Below, piece after piece: positions 1 to 13,100 of a stretch of 64,000 nt of DNA (position 1 is its first letter; each line of letters begins with the position of its first letter). Below the pieces are notes generated by a model. That model was given only the letters and a program-made list of their open reading frames with translations. It was not told the origin of the DNA and ran no database searches. A program made the translations under genes and the position numbers. The DNA is from Erodium maritimum (taxonomy: Eukaryota > Streptophyta > Magnoliopsida > Geraniales > Geraniaceae): contig OY997594.1 in NCBI GenBank assembly GCA_963921825.1, positions 39,550,557 through 39,614,556 on the forward strand. The letters run 5' to 3'.

Positions 1-599
1 TGGGAAGTTTCCGTGCTGGTAGATGGGCCATGTCGAGCCTTAGGATTGCGTGATGTGTGTTATAACCGCTGTGTGAGAGTCTAAATAAGATTATACTCGG
101 TGTTGCATGATTGTGACTGTGTGTGGGGAAATGTGCCGTGTTTCATATAATGTGAACCTTTGTTGTGATATGACCGGGTGAGTGATAGACCGGTTTGTGA
201 GTTTGTTGAGCTAGTCCGGTTAATATACCGAGACCAGCCATGGCTCTGTGCTGCGGGTTATACCCCTATTGTGTGTTCTAAGAGAAAGCGTAACCGGAAT
301 GGTACTTACACCGAGAGATGGTTCCGGTGTAGTGTATCGAGGCCAAGGATGGCGTGTTAGATACCCCGATTCTTCGTGACGGGAAGGCGTACGACTGAGG
401 TATGTGTCGGTCCAGTATGCGTGAGGCTCTAATTCTACGTGACAGGAAGACGTCCGACTAAGGGATTTCCGGTCTGGGGTGTTACCCCGATTCTACGTGA
501 CGGGAAGATGTTGGGACCGAGGCTTCGTGATTCGGTGAGACATAAATGGAACGGGCTGTGATAGCCAGAAACGTTGGAAATGGTTGTACTAAGTTCCGT

Positions 600-675
600 A
601 TTGGGCCTACGGGTCGTGATTGGGCCTACGAGTCGTATTGGGCCTATGGGTCATGGTTGGGCCTACGGGTCGTGT
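600..675 (+). repeat. Short tandem repeat, about 19 bp x 4
   Basis: Four near-identical copies of a unit close to ATTGGGCCTACGGGTCGTG follow each other inside the chromovirus-type LTR. Small differences between units show that the array is not a recent expansion. The short reading frames over this array come from the repeat and are not a gene. Confidence 0.8.
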
Positions 676-824
676 TCTACCCCGATGATCTATGGACCCT
701 GGGGGACATTTCCGGGCCCTCCGATGAGATGCGTTCCTAGGGAACGTTTCCGGTCGCCCAGACACATGTGTCTCCTCTCGACCGAGGGGCTATTCGAGAT
801 GATACGATGACTTTCCGTTATGTG

Positions 825-2489
825 TGTTAGTCTTAGTGCCCGTAGTTCAATCGTAAATGTCCAAATGTATATATCATCGTTAGCAATAAAATTAAAGCGG
901 CTTTATATTACTTATGTGTTGGAGTAATATATCGATGTGTGCTCTGATCTATGACCACCATGCGAATAGAACCATAGATAGAGATAGATCACACTCGATG
1001 GGTCCCTAGTCAACAAAGCTTCACTAGAAGCGACTAGTATGAAAGATGGCTCTTTATGGCTTACGTTCTGTTAGTCATTGGAATGGGATTCCGGAGTCTG
1101 ATCATAGATATCATGTGGGACATGATATTGGACGACCCGCCCTGAATATGTGCCATAGATTAAGTCATGAACATATTCAGTGTTGTAGCATGTCATGTAT
1201 CCTTAGACCAAGGAGTCTTTGTGATCGCTATGTAGTCAACAACTGAGTTTGACCTGAGCCTAACGTTGTCCGTAACAGGGCTTCCATAACGGCCAGGATT
1301 GGCTTGGGGACGGGCTACATGAGTGACACGAAAGGCGGCTAAGGGATTTATCCCTCATACTGAGGTATGGGAAAGATATCGGTTCTCGGCCGCTTGATCG
1401 AGAGTGACTGAAAGAATAGCATGGCCATGCACATGATACTGGGTATCATATCTTCAGTCATCTCACATATCAAGGAACGGTGATTGAGAATAATAAGGAT
1501 GACGACTCTATGCCTTATCTCAATCAGGATATCGGAGATAAAAGGATAATGACAGGGACGACGGAAAGGTTAGAATCGACAGGGTCGATTCGCTATGCAG
1601 TGTCAGGCAATACTAAAGTCTCGTTAGTTGCCACTTAAATAGGATCAAGTAAAATGGGATTTTACGTTGATCTATTGACATGCATAAACCTAAGGGTCAC
1701 ACCGGAGGATGAAACTCATTGACACATTTATGGAGAATGACCAAAAGGGAGTTGTCTCGGGACATGACCAAAACTGGGTTTTGGGTCATGTGCCCGTAAG
1801 TGAATAGGACTTTACGGATCGAGACAAGGCTTGGAGTCTTGGGATTGATCGCATCGGATAATGTTGGACATTTCCGGTATGGAAGGCTTGGAGGCGATGA
1901 GCGAATCACGGGACCTCGTTGGAAATGGCCACGGGCCATGTTCCAAGAGGCCCATGAAAGGCCCATGCAACCAAGGCCCATGGAACTAATTAATCAAGTC
2001 TTGATTAATTAGTACTAAGTAAGAAAGACAAGGATTAAGGTGTTGGTGATTCACCACCTAATTCAATCTTGTCTTGCCATACTTTGTCCTATTTACACCT
2101 TACTTGACACCATACTTGTCCCATGCCTTTAGTTGGACAAGTATGGGTTTTGTTATGTTTAAGTCATCTTTTTTCAACATAACAAACACAAGACAAGAAT
2201 AGGAAACACATTTTCGGGTTTGGCTAGTTTCCACCTCCATTTTTGTGTTCTTGAGTCCTCAAAGAGAAGAACTACGTGGCTTTGATTCCCATGTGGATAC
2301 GTTGGCGTCTTGGAGACTCAAGCCAATCATTCGTTAACCGGTGTTCTTGTTTTGGTAAGAGATAGTGCTGAATTTTTCTCTTGTGAATCCATTCTTTGTT
2401 AGTTGTTTCATGGTTTTAATCGTCTCTTGGTTTTCATTGATTTTCCGCTGCGAGTTGGTTCATCTCCAACCCTACCTCGAGACCCAACA
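825..2489 (+). repeat. 5' LTR of the copia element
   Basis: 1665 bp, starting TGTTAGTCTTAGTGCCCG and ending CTCGAGACCCAACA. The primer site begins two bases after its end. The same LTR recurs at 7568, 57,975 and, diverged, from about 62,990. A 66-codon open frame at 1046-1246 recurs in the recent copies, but I take it as a by-product of LTR identity. Confidence 0.95.
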
Positions 2490-2490
2490 G

Positions 2491-2502
2491 TGGTATCAGA
2501 GC
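2491..2502 (+). other. Primer-binding site, initiator tRNA-Met
   Basis: TGGTATCAGAGC is complementary to the 3' end of plant initiator tRNA-Met and lies directly after the 5' LTR. It marks the start of minus-strand DNA synthesis for the copia element. Confidence 0.93.
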
Positions 2503-4045
2503 CGTGCTACCTTCGGGATTCACAAGACGGTGTTCAAAGTTTCGGTTTTGCTTGAAAGTTTCGTTTTTGGCATGTTGTTTTGCTAAATTGTTTGATAACA
2601 TGTTTTAAATTCTTGTTCATGGATTTAATGCATGTAAAATGAATTTTTGAAAATTATTTCAAATCTGGAAATTTTGAAAAAAATTTGATTTTTCGGGTCT
2701 CGGGAGCGGGACTCTCGGGGAGCTGAAACCGGGACCGAACGGGGCTCCGTTGGACGGAGCTAGGCCAAGCATGACCATTGGATGGTTGATATGCCAAGGC
2801 TAAACCGTTTTGTTAGTTATGACGAGTTTGGAACCGTCATGACGAACTCGAAGATCAAATGTTCTAAAGTTTCATTTTTGAACGGTTTCGATAAACCGAG
2901 CATCAAAATTTTTCGAAACTTGGCTATTAATTAAAACCGGAAAATCACATGATGTTTGATAACATGCTTGTTTGATAACACGATGTGTGATGTGATGTTG
3001 GTATGGTGTACATAATAGCCCCGAGCTCGATTTAATTATTTATCGCTTTTCACGGCCTGCGAGCCGTTAGAGTTAGCGTGTAATTATTCTTTCAAGGTGT
3101 GGTCGTCGAACCACTTGTTTGTAATATTTATTTATTCCCGACCTGCGAGTCGTGTATTAAATTGTAATATTTTTCTCAAGACGAAGAAAGGGCGAAAAGG
3201 TCATTTGGTGGCTTTTCGGGTGTTGGCATCAGCTTGGAGTCGGTGGAGCTCAAGAAGCTAGTGGGAGTTAGTTTAGGGGGCTATTATGTGCACATTTATC
3301 GCTTTATGCTTGGTGTAGTTTATGCATGATTAATTCTATGTGTTTTAGAATTGCATGCTTAACTTTATTTACCGAGCATATCACCTCACATGCAAAGATA
3401 AAATTGGAATTTTAATCCTTGTGTGTGAACCCATAGAACCGTCATTGCATTGGATGTAGTTGGCGGGTTCAAAGGAAGAATTACATTGGATGTAATTTGA
3501 GGCATCATTGCATTTGGAATGTAGTTGATGTGCTCATCGCATCTAGGATGTGCCAAAGTTTTGAACACAACTGGACAAGTAAAAGCGGGTCATGTCCGAT
3601 ACCTCCCAATCATCAACACCTTACTACCTCCCCGTCCTATGGGTGTTGTGCGCATTAGCGGAGCATCCATGGGGAAGCGGGGTAGTAGGTTTGGACGACA
3701 TATGTGGGTGTCGTACGCATTAGCGGAGCACCTACATAGTGACGAGCCATAGTTGAAAATTGGTGGACCCGACTACGATTCTCAGCCTGAGGTTGAGCTA
3801 GGGTAACAGATAGGGTAAGTCGTGTACATAAGTACATACCCTAGCCAAGATTCACATTGGATGTGATTGGATGGAGTCCTACCTACATAGCTCGATTAAG
3901 TGGTGAGCATTAGTTCAGCTTAATCGGGTGAATCAAGGATCTTGGTTTCAGATTCTAAAGGTTTAGAATCGATTGTTGGTGTTTAAGCTTGATCTTCATA
4001 AAATTTATTCAGTTTACTAATTGAATTTTATCTGTTGTAGATCAA
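2503..4045 (+). other. Copia leader region between primer site and gag
   Basis: About 1.5 kb with no recognisable coding domain. This is a long untranslated leader, as in several plant copia families with large LTRs. The short open frames in it show no retroelement motif. Confidence 0.6.
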
Positions 4046-7000
4046 ATGGCAAATTCAGCGAACATTAATAGTTTGTCATTAAAAACCATTCTTGACAGGG
4101 TCAAGCTAAATGGGACAAACTATTTGGACTGGTACAGAATTTTGAGGATAGTCCTCAAGTCTGAACGCAAAGAATATGTCCTTGACAAGGCTGTCTCTAA
4201 GACCATATCAGAGTTACATGAAGTGTCATTAATTGCTGAGAAGAATATATCAGGGATCTGGGATCCAAGGATATTCTGATGGTCAACAAGGGAATTGGAA
4301 GTGGCAAGGGCGGGGCCCATGCGCACTTGGCAGGAAAGATGAGACACATGAGAATGTCTGCTTCTACTGCCAATAGCCTGGTCATTGGAACCGGGATTAC
4401 AGGAATTTCACGGCTGATCTGAAGAAGGGCAGTGGGACTGCGCCTTCATCAAATAGCGTGGATGATCTGAAGAAGGGCAGTAGGACTGCGCCTTCATCAG
4501 GAAACCTCGATGATCTAAGGAAGGGCGGTGGGATCGTGCCTTCATCTGGTATTAACTCTATAGAGCTACATCTCTCTACTTCCAAAGATTCATGGGTATT
4601 AGATACCAGGACTGAGTCTCACACATGCACTTATATATGGTGGCTGAAAGTAGGAGAGGTTTGGAAAGCACGAAATGGACCTCAGAGTTGTGGCAACTGC
4701 TGTAGGATCCATGAGTCTTGCTTTGCCAAGAGGCCTTGTCTTAGTACTGTATAATGTATATTGCATACCTACTTTTAGTAGGAATATTATATCTGTATCC
4801 GTGTTTGACAAGGAAGGATATAATGTTAATATTGGAAATGGAGTTTTCAATGTTCTATGCAATGATATGTTTTATACCAGTACTGACTTGGTTGGAGGTT
4901 TGTACATATTAGATATGGGTAACAATGCCTCAAGTTCTATATATTCCGTTAATACCAAGAGGTCTAAATCCAACGATTTAAACCTAACTCTGTTAAGGCA
5001 CTGTCATTTAGGTCGCATAAACAAGAAGCACCTATCAGCACTTCAGAAGTGCGGACTTTCAGGTTCATTCGAATTCCATTCGATCGATAGGTGCAAGGTT
5101 TGTTTGATGGGCAAAATGACTAAAGTGCCCTTTTATCGATCGCGATGAAAGGGCGGGTGAATTATTGGGGCTGATACACTCGAATGTGTGTAGACCAATA
5201 AGTTCACTTGCCAGGAGGGGTTTTAACTACTTTATCACATTTACTAATGATTACAGTAAATATGGTTATGTCTATTCGATGAGACATAAGTCTGAAGCTT
5301 TTGATAAATTCAAAGAGTTTAAGACTAAAGTAGAAAACCAGCTCGACAAAGGTATTAAGGCACTTCGATTGGATCGAGGTGGAAAATACTTGACCACAGA
5401 GTTATTAGATCATCTAAAAGAGAATGGGATCCTTTTGGAATGGACTCCTCCTGGGACACTGTAGATGAAAGGTGTAGCCAAACGGAGAAATCGGACATTG
5501 TTAGACAATGGTCCGTTCCATTATTAGTTGGACTGATCTCCCAATCTCTTTCTGGGATTATGCTCTAGAGACGACCGCATTCATAGTGAATCGGGCTTCG
5601 ACGAAGGGTGTGGAAGGGACACCATTTTAAAATGATATGGGATGATGCCCGCTTTGTCCTTCCTAAAGATTTGTGGTTGCGAGGCTTATGTGAAACATTT
5701 GGTTTCGACTAAGCTCGAACCAAGATCTGAGATATGCACCTTGGTGTGGTATTCCAAAGCAACAAGGGGATACTACTTCTACAATCCCAGTGAGAACATG
5801 ATGTTCGTCGCATGGGGTGGGGTCTTTATGGAAAAGGAGTTTTGTTTCCAAAGACGTCATTGGGAGGACTGTGCATCTCGAAGAAATTCAGGATGGTACA
5901 GATTTGTCTAAAGCAATTGGCAACCCAGTAGAAAGGAGCCAGAGATTGTCGTAGAGTAAGAACCAATTCCTGTTACAATTCCGGAAGGTCCAAGGCGATT
6001 TGAAAGGATCAATCTTCCACCTCCAAGATATGGTATCCGGAGGTGACAATGAAGTCATGGTGGATCACGATGATCCAGCCACCTTTCAGGAAGTCGTGGA
6101 TGGGCCCAACTCCGAGTTATGGCTGGGAGCCATGAGGGAGGAAATGCAATCCATGTCGGACAACCGAGTCTGGGAACCGGTTGATCCCATCAATGGTGTG
6201 AGGACCATCGGATGCAAATGGATCTTCAAGGTGAAGATGGACATGGACGACAACCCTCTGACCTATAAAGCTCAACTGGTGGCGAAAGGTTATAGGCATG
6301 GATTGACTATGAGGAAACCTTCTCCTTAGTGGCTATGGTCAAAATCGATCCAAATTCTTCTTGACATAACCTCGTATCATAATTACGAGATATGGAAAGT
6401 GGATGTCAAAACCGCTTTCCTAAATGGAAATTTAACTGAGTACGTTTGTATGTCTCGGCCCAAAGGTTTTGACGATCCGAAGAATAAAGGAAAGATTTAT
6501 AAGTTGTTGAAATCCATTTATGGATTGAAACGAACTTCTCGGAGTTGGATCCTTTGTTTTGATGAAGCTGTAATTGGATTTGGCTTAATCAAGAAGGAGG
6601 ATGAATCTTGCGTTTATAAGAAGGCTAGTGGGAGCAAGATTACCTTTCTGGTTCTCATTGAAAACGACATCCCAACCTTGCACGAGACTAAAGCTTGGTT
6701 GAGGAAGTGTTTTTCAATAAAGGACTTAGGCGATGCTTCTCATATCTTAAGGATTAAGATATGTAGAGATCGCACCAAGAGGGTCTTGGATTTAAGTCAG
6801 GGAACCTATGTGAACAAGGCATTGAGTAGGTTCTTAATGCTCGATTCAAAGAAAGGACTCTTACCCACTAGTCATGGCATTCATCTCAGCAAGACTTAGT
6901 GTCCTAAGACACCTGATGAGCTGAAAAGGATGATGAAAATCCTATGCGCCTGGGGGCAGGATCGATCATATATGCCATGACATGTATGAGACCAGACGTC

Positions 7001-7545
7001 TCGTAAGCCTTATGTTGTACCAGTAGACATCATTCTAACCCGAGGGAAAGATGATGCTGAACTAGTCGCCGAAGGATAAGTAGACACTAGTTTTCCAAGA
7101 CAAATCCAGATGACTTTAGAAGTCAATCAGGATATGTGTTTACGCTGAATGGCAGAGCTTTAGCTGGGAGAGCGTAAAGCAAGATGTCATTGCCGAATCT
7201 ACGAAAGAGGCCAAGTACATGGATGCTGCAGAGGCAGCTAAGGAGGCTATGTGGATTTGGAAATTCATGGCAGGGCTGGGTGTAATTAAAAACCCATCCA
7301 GCCCGGTGAATCCATCTTGCGACAACACAAGGGCCATTGCGCAAGCTAAAAGCCTAGATCGTATAACAAATCCAAACATGTACAGTGGCGTATCCACCTC
7401 ATCAGATAAATACTGAACTGAGGTGAAGTGAAGATAACCTATATTGCAACAGATGATAACATAGCCAACCCTTTGACTAAGGCAGTGTCGCTGCCTGAAC
7501 ATGTTAGACATGTAAAGTCGATGGGGACATATTGGAGTTTAGATT
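4046..7545 (+). pseudogene. Copia gag-pol region (fossil)
   Basis: Rough parts in order: gag amino-terminal part about 4046-4410 (LNGTNYLDWYRILRIVL, the plant copia gag signature); a 48-bp tandem repeat at 4413-4556; protease and gag-pre-integrase about 4570-5148 (HCHLGRINKKHLSALQKCG); integrase core about 5160-5900 (FITFTNDYSKYGYVY); reverse transcriptase about 6060-6900 (GCKWIFKVK, MDVKTAFLNGNL, KSIYGLKR); and RNase H about 7100-7545. The region is eroded and cannot be read as one protein. The plus-strand domain order is intact. Confidence 0.9.
4413..4556 (+). repeat. 48-bp tandem repeat x 3 in the copia gag/protease linker
   Basis: Three head-to-tail 48-bp units at 4413-4460, 4461-4508 and 4509-4556. 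Each encodes a 16-residue unit of the kind DDLKKGSRTAPSSG. The unit length is a multiple of three, so copy-number change would keep frame. The third unit is the most diverged. Confidence 0.85.
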
Positions 7546-7555
7546 GGAACTAGGG

Positions 7556-7567
7556 CAAGTGGGAGAT
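7556..7567 (+). other. Polypurine tract of the copia element
   Basis: A purine-rich run, AAGTGGGAGA, lies immediately before the 3' LTR start at 7568. It is the expected primer for plus-strand synthesis. Confidence 0.85.
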
Positions 7568-9256
7568 TGTTAGTCTTAGTGCCCGTAGTTCAATCCTAAA
7601 TGTCCAAATGTATATATCATCGTTAGCAATAAAATTAAAGCGGCTTTTATATTACTTATGTGTTGGAGTAATATATCGATGTGTGCTCTGATCTATGACC
7701 ACCATGCGAATAGAACCATAGATCGAGATAGATCACACTCGATGGGTCCCTAGTCAACAAAGCTTCACTAGAAGCGACTAGTATGAAAGATGGCTCTTTA
7801 TGGCTTACGTTCTGTTAGTCATTGGAATGGGATTCCGGAGTCTGATCATAGATATCATGTGGGACATGATATTGGACGACCCGCCCTGAATATGTGCCAT
7901 AGATTAAGTCATGAACATATTCAGTGTTGTAGCTTGTCATGTATCCTTAGACCAAGGAGTCTTTGTGATCGCTATGTAGTCAACAACTGAGTTTGACCTG
8001 AGCCTAACGTTGTCCGTAACAGGGCTTCCATAACGGCCAGGATTGGCTTGGGGACGGGCTACATGAGTGACACGAAAGGCGGCTAAGGGATTTATCCCTC
8101 ATACTGAGGTATGGGAAAGATATCGGTTCTCGGCCGCTTGATCGAGAGTGACTGAAAGAATAGCATGGCCATGCACATGATACTGGGTATCATATCTTCA
8201 GTCATCTCACATATCAAGGAACGGTGATTGAGAATAATAAGGATGACGGCTCTATGCCTTATCTCAATCAGGATATCGGAGATAAAAGGATAATGACAGG
8301 GACGACGGAAAGGTTAGAATCGACATGGTTGATTCGCTATGCAGTGTCAGGCAATACTAAAGTCTCGTTAGTTGCCACTTAAATAGGATCAAGTAAAATG
8401 GGATTTTACGTTGATCTATTAACATGCATAAACCTAAGGGTCACACCGGAGGATGAAACTCATTGACACATTTATGGAGAATGACCAAAAGGGAGTTGTC
8501 TCGGGACATGGCCAAAACTGGGTTTTGGGTCATGTGCCCGTAAGTGAATAGGACTTTACGGATCGAGACAAGGCTTGGAGTCTTGGGATTGATCGCGTCG
8601 GATAATGTTGGAGATTTCCGGTATGGAAGGCTTGGAGGCGATGAGCGAATCACGGGACCTCGTTGGAAATGGCCACGGGCCATGTTCCAAGAGGCCCATG
8701 AAAGGCCCATGCAACCAAGGCCCATGGAACTAATTAATCAAGTCTTGATTAATTAGTACTAAGTAAGAAAGACAAGGATTAAGGTGTTGGTGATTCACCA
8801 CCTAATTCAATCTTGTCTTGCCATACTTTGTCCTATTTACACCTTACTTGACACCATACTTGTCCCATGCCTTTAGTTGGACAAGTATGGGTTTTGTTAT
8901 GTTTAAGTCATTTTTTTTCAAGATAACAAACACAAGACAAGAATATGAAACACATTTTCTCTCCCTCTTCCATGGCCATTTCGGGTTTGGCTAGTTTCCA
9001 CCTCAATTTTTGTGTTCTTGAGTCCTCAAAGAGAAGAACTACGTGGCTTTGATTCCCATGTGGATACGTAGGCGTCTTGGAGACTCAAGCCAATCATTCG
9101 TTAACCGGTGTTCTTGTTTTGGTAAGAGATAGTGCTGAATTTTTCTCTTGTGAATCCATTCTTTGTTAGTTGTTTCATGGTTTTAATCGTCTCTTGGTTT
9201 TCATTGATTTTCCGCTGCGAGTTGGTTCATCTCCAACCCTACCTCGAGACCCAACA
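7568..9256 (+). repeat. 3' LTR of the copia element
   Basis: 1689 bp, TGTTAG to CCCAACA, followed by the ATGTG target duplication at 9257-9261. It is about 99 percent identical by eye to the 5' LTR, and a short length difference accounts for the extra bases. Confidence 0.95.
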
Positions 9257-9775
9257 ATGTGATGATGGAGTTCGGGTACTACGGTACGGGACGTGTGTTG
9301 GTTGCTTTTGTGTGTGATACGTGTGATGTTTGGTTATTGTTTTATTTTGTGAACGCGGTCGTTTGGGTGTGCTGTAAGTTTGGCTATGAACCCCGGTTTG
9401 GCATGTTAGTTGTGTTGTACTAGATGCCCTAATTGGACGGTTAGTCGTGGTGGTGAGCCGATGTTCATTACCTTAACTACTTTCTCTACTGGGCGAAAGC
9501 TCACCCCTTACCTTGTTGTATTTCAAGTGTTGAGCGGGATTTGTGCTAGCATGACACAGCTGAGCTTGGGAGCTGGTGAGGATCTTGTCTAGTAGGTCGA
9601 GAGACGTGCAGTTATTTTTGAACTATACCTTATGTGCTGGGTTTTTTGAGCTGTTGACTCTTCCGTTCTGGGTTATTATTATATTTTGAGATTCATCTTT
9701 CTTAACTTGTTCTTTTAATTATTTATTTTTAACTTGCGTCTCGAGTCCGATCAAAACCGGATTTGGGGTGTGACA

Positions 9776-10127
9776 AGTCTGAGGGGCTGAATCTCCTTTG
9801 GAAATGATGAATAAGTTCGCTTCAATAATTCCTTGAGGTAGAGAAATAACAGATTTGTTGAAGTCTTGAATTGTTCTTCAGTGCCTTCTTGATTTGCCTT
9901 GGTGATCACGTCTTCTTGGAGTTCGCCCATGCTCTATTAAACTCTCCACTTTCTTGTTGAATTCTTCATGTAATGCTTTAGTTCCTGATCTTGTCCTTGG
10001 TACTGATCACATAATAGGAATGTTGCTAATAGCTTCTTCTTCGCGCTCGGAGAAGGTACTGATAGCTTCGACGTTCGGTGCTAGTCGCATAATAGGAATG
10101 TTGGTGATAGCTTCGATGTCCTCATCA
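9776..10127 (-). repeat. 3' LTR fragment of gypsy copy 1
   Basis: It matches the inner part of the LTRs at 18,241-18,571 and 52,640-52,968. In element orientation the LTR starts TGATGAGG directly after a purine tract. The rest of this LTR lies left of the chromovirus-type LTR inserted at 9775, outside the window. Confidence 0.85.
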
Positions 10128-10140
10128 TCCCCTCCCTCTT
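10128..10140 (-). other. Polypurine tract of gypsy copy 1
   Basis: The minus strand reads AAGAGGGAGGGGA directly before the 3' LTR. The matching site in copy 2 is 52,969-52,981. Confidence 0.75.
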
Positions 10141-10147
10141 GACAAGG

Positions 10148-13100
10148 TTATGACCTCAGAACTGATTCATCTACATGATATGGAGCCAAATCAGTAATAT
10201 TGAAAGTAGGAGAAATGTTTAACTTACCTGGAAGCTCAAGCTTGTGAGCGTTGTTGTTGATTTTCTCTAACACTCGAAATGGTCCGTCTCCTCTTGGTGA
10301 GAGCTTGGATTTTCTCTGATATGGGAACCTTTCCTTTCTCATGTGTACCCACACCAAGTCTCCTGGTTCAAAACTAATATCTTTTCGATGCTTGTCACCT
10401 TGTTGCTTGTATTTCTCGGTCCTTTTCTCCAAATTTTCTTTGACCTTTTGATGGAGTTTCTTGATAAAATATGCTCTGGTTTCACCTTCACTAGAAATAA
10501 CACCTTGAGGCAAAGATACAAGATCTAAAGGAGTAGTAGGGTTAAAGCCATAAACAATTTCAAAAGGAGGGAATTTAGTAGCAGAATGTTCGGCATGATT
10601 GTGAGCAAAAACTCAATAAATGGTATACAAGATAACCAATGCTTTAAATTCTTACCCACTGTGGCTCTCAACAATGTTGAAAGAGTCCGATTTACTACCT
10701 CAGTTTGGCCATCTGTTTGTGGGTGACATGTAGTTGAGAAGAGCAACTTTGTTCCCAACTTTCTCCATAAAGTTTTCCAAAAATGGGCTAGAAATTTGGT
10801 ATCACGATCTGATACAATTTTCCATGGCAATCCATGCAAACGTACTACTTCTTTGAAAAAGAGATCAGCAATTTGAGTACCATCATTAGTCTTGTTGCAT
10901 GGGATGAAATGAGCCATTTTGGAAAATCTGTCAACTACCACAAAAAAGGAGTCCTTGTGGTTGATCTTTGGAAAACCTAAAACAAAATCCATAGAAATGT
11001 CTACCCATGGTAGGTTAGGAATAGGCAAAGGCATATATAAACCATTAGGATGTGACCTGGATTTTGCCTTTAAGCAAGTGATGCATTTAGAACAAAATCT
11101 GTCCACATCTCTCTTTAAGTGCAGCCAAAAGAAATGATCCATAAGCACACTTAGAGTTTTGTCTAGACCAAAATGTCCCATAAGCCCTCCTCCATGTGTT
11201 TCTCTGATCACAAATATCTCATGGATCCTTGTGGTATGCAAAGCCTTCTATCCTTGAATAAGAATCCATCTTGTTGATAAAATGATCCACACGCAGCCTT
11301 GCTTGTCTCCTTGAAAGCTTCCTTGAAATCTGGATCAGTTTCATATAAACTCTTGATATGCTCAAATCCCATGATTCTTGCCTCCATTGTGCAAATTAGA
11401 GCATGCCTCCTTGATAGTGCATCAGCTACGACATTTTCCTTGCCTTTCTTGTACTTGATCACATATGGAAAAGTCTCTATAAACTCAATCCATTTCGCAT
11501 GTCTTTTCATAAGAGTGGTCTGTCCTCTTGGGTGCTTGAGGGTCTCATGATCTGTATGAATAACAAACTCTTTGAATAATAGATAATGTTACCAAGTTTC
11601 AAGAGATCTTACCAAAGCATAGAGTTCTTTGTTATAAGTAGGGTAATTAAAGGCAGCTCCATTGAGTTTCTCACTAAAGTATGCTATTGGCTTTCCCCCT
11701 TGAGTTAGGATAACGCATATACCTGTACCTGAAGCATCACATTCAATTTCAAATGTGTTATCAAAGTTAGGTAATACCAGAACAGGTGCATGTGTAAGGC
11801 TATCTTTGAGCTTTTGGAATGCTTCCTCTTGTGCTTGACCCCATTTAAACTCCACATTCTTTTTAATCACCACGATCAAAGGGGCAGCAATGTGGTAAAA
11901 TCCTTCACAAATCTTCCATAGAAGCTGGCCAATCCATGAAAGCTTCTAACATGTCCAATGGTTGTTTGTGTAGGCCAATCTGGAATGGCTTTAATTTTTT
12001 CCTCATCAACCTTCAATCCCTGTGAGCTTACAACAAATCCTAAAAACACAACGTGATCAGTGCAAAATGAGCATTTCTTAAGATTTGCATAGAGATTTTC
12101 AGCTCGTAGTGTCTCTAGAACCTGTTCGATGTGGTTTAAATGATCTGCAAGGTTATAACTATAAATCAATATATCATCGAAATATACTACCACAAACTTA
12201 CTGCTTTATGCCCTTAAGACATGATTCATGAGTATCATGAATGTACTTGAAGCGTTTGTGAGTCCAAATGGCATGACCAGCCACTCATATAACCATTGCT
12301 TAGTCTTAAACGATGTTTTCCATTCATCTCCTTCCTTCATTCTGATTTGATGGTAGCCACTCCTTAAATCAATCTTAGAGAATATTGTAGCTCCATTTAG
12401 CTCGTCTAACATATCATCAAACCTCGGAATTGGATTACTATATTTAACAGTGATATTGTTGATGGCTCGACAATCAACACACATCCTCCATGTTCCATCT
12501 TTCTTAGGCACTAGAAGAACAGGTACTGCACATGGGCTAAGACTTTCGCGAATATAACCTTTTGACATGAGATCTTGAACTTGCTTTTCTAGCTCTTGAG
12601 CCTCTTTGGGATTAACTCTATAAGCTGGTATGTTTGGAAATGGTACGCCAGGAACAAGATCATATCGGTGCTCAATTCCTCTTATTAGTGGCAGACTTGG
12701 TGGTATCTCCTCGGGAAACACCTCTGTGAATTTGTCTAGTAGATCCAGCATCTCGGGTGATAATTCATGTTCTTCTTGACCTGAAAACAAACCTTCCTTA
12801 AAGATCATTAGTAGCACCTTATTTGATGAATCAAGAGATTTCAAAATCGTAGAAGGTGTAATATAAAGGTTGGTTTTGTCTAACTTAGCTCCTTTGGACA
12901 TAGATATCTGCATTTCATGCACTTCTTTTGGAGTAAGAGGAGCCAAAGTGTGCTTCTTGTTGTTGTGAGTGAAAGAGTAGTAGTTGGTCCTTCCATTGTG
13001 TAAAGTTTATTTATCAAACGGTCATGGTCGTCCTAAAAGAAGGTGACCAACTTGCATAGGAACTACATCACACACAACTTGATCTGCATATTTGCCTATG

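Larger units (their letters stand above)
825..9256 (+). mobile_element. Ty1/copia retrotransposon, complete outline, broken coding body
   Basis: Both LTRs start TGTTAG and end CCCAACA. A 5-bp target duplication, ATGTG, lies at 820-824 and 9257-9261. An initiator tRNA-Met primer site and a polypurine tract are in place. Domain order is gag, protease, integrase, reverse transcriptase, RNase H, which defines Ty1/copia; I do not assign a lineage. The body is a fossil with clearly more than half a dozen breaks. The LTRs differ at only about 15 of 1660 positions by eye plus a small length difference, suggesting insertion roughly 0.3-0.4 million years ago under the stated rate. It sits inside a chromovirus-type LTR. 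Confidence 0.95.
1..9775 (+). mobile_element. Chromovirus-type (Tekay/Del-like) LTR, interrupted by a copia element; left end outside window
   Basis: Fossil LTR read in the plus orientation. Its visible pieces are 1-824 and 9262-9775. It ends in CGGATTTGGGGTGTGACA, the mirror of the starts at 23,614, 40,979 and 46,912, so all are the same LTR type. The 3' edge at 9775 is followed by AGTCT, the likely target duplication inside the gypsy LTR that begins at 9776. Positions 361-520 hold three diverged copies of a roughly 60-bp box built on ATTCTACGTGACGGGAAG, which also recurs in the other LTRs of this type. I cannot tell whether it is solo or part of a whole element because the left edge lies before the window. 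Confidence 0.75.

Noticed and set aside
1046-1246. 66-codon frame repeated in copia LTRs at 1046, 7790 and 58,196
   Set aside because: Its conservation equals that of the whole young LTR, and it is degraded in the older LTR copy near 63,200, so there is no sign of selection.
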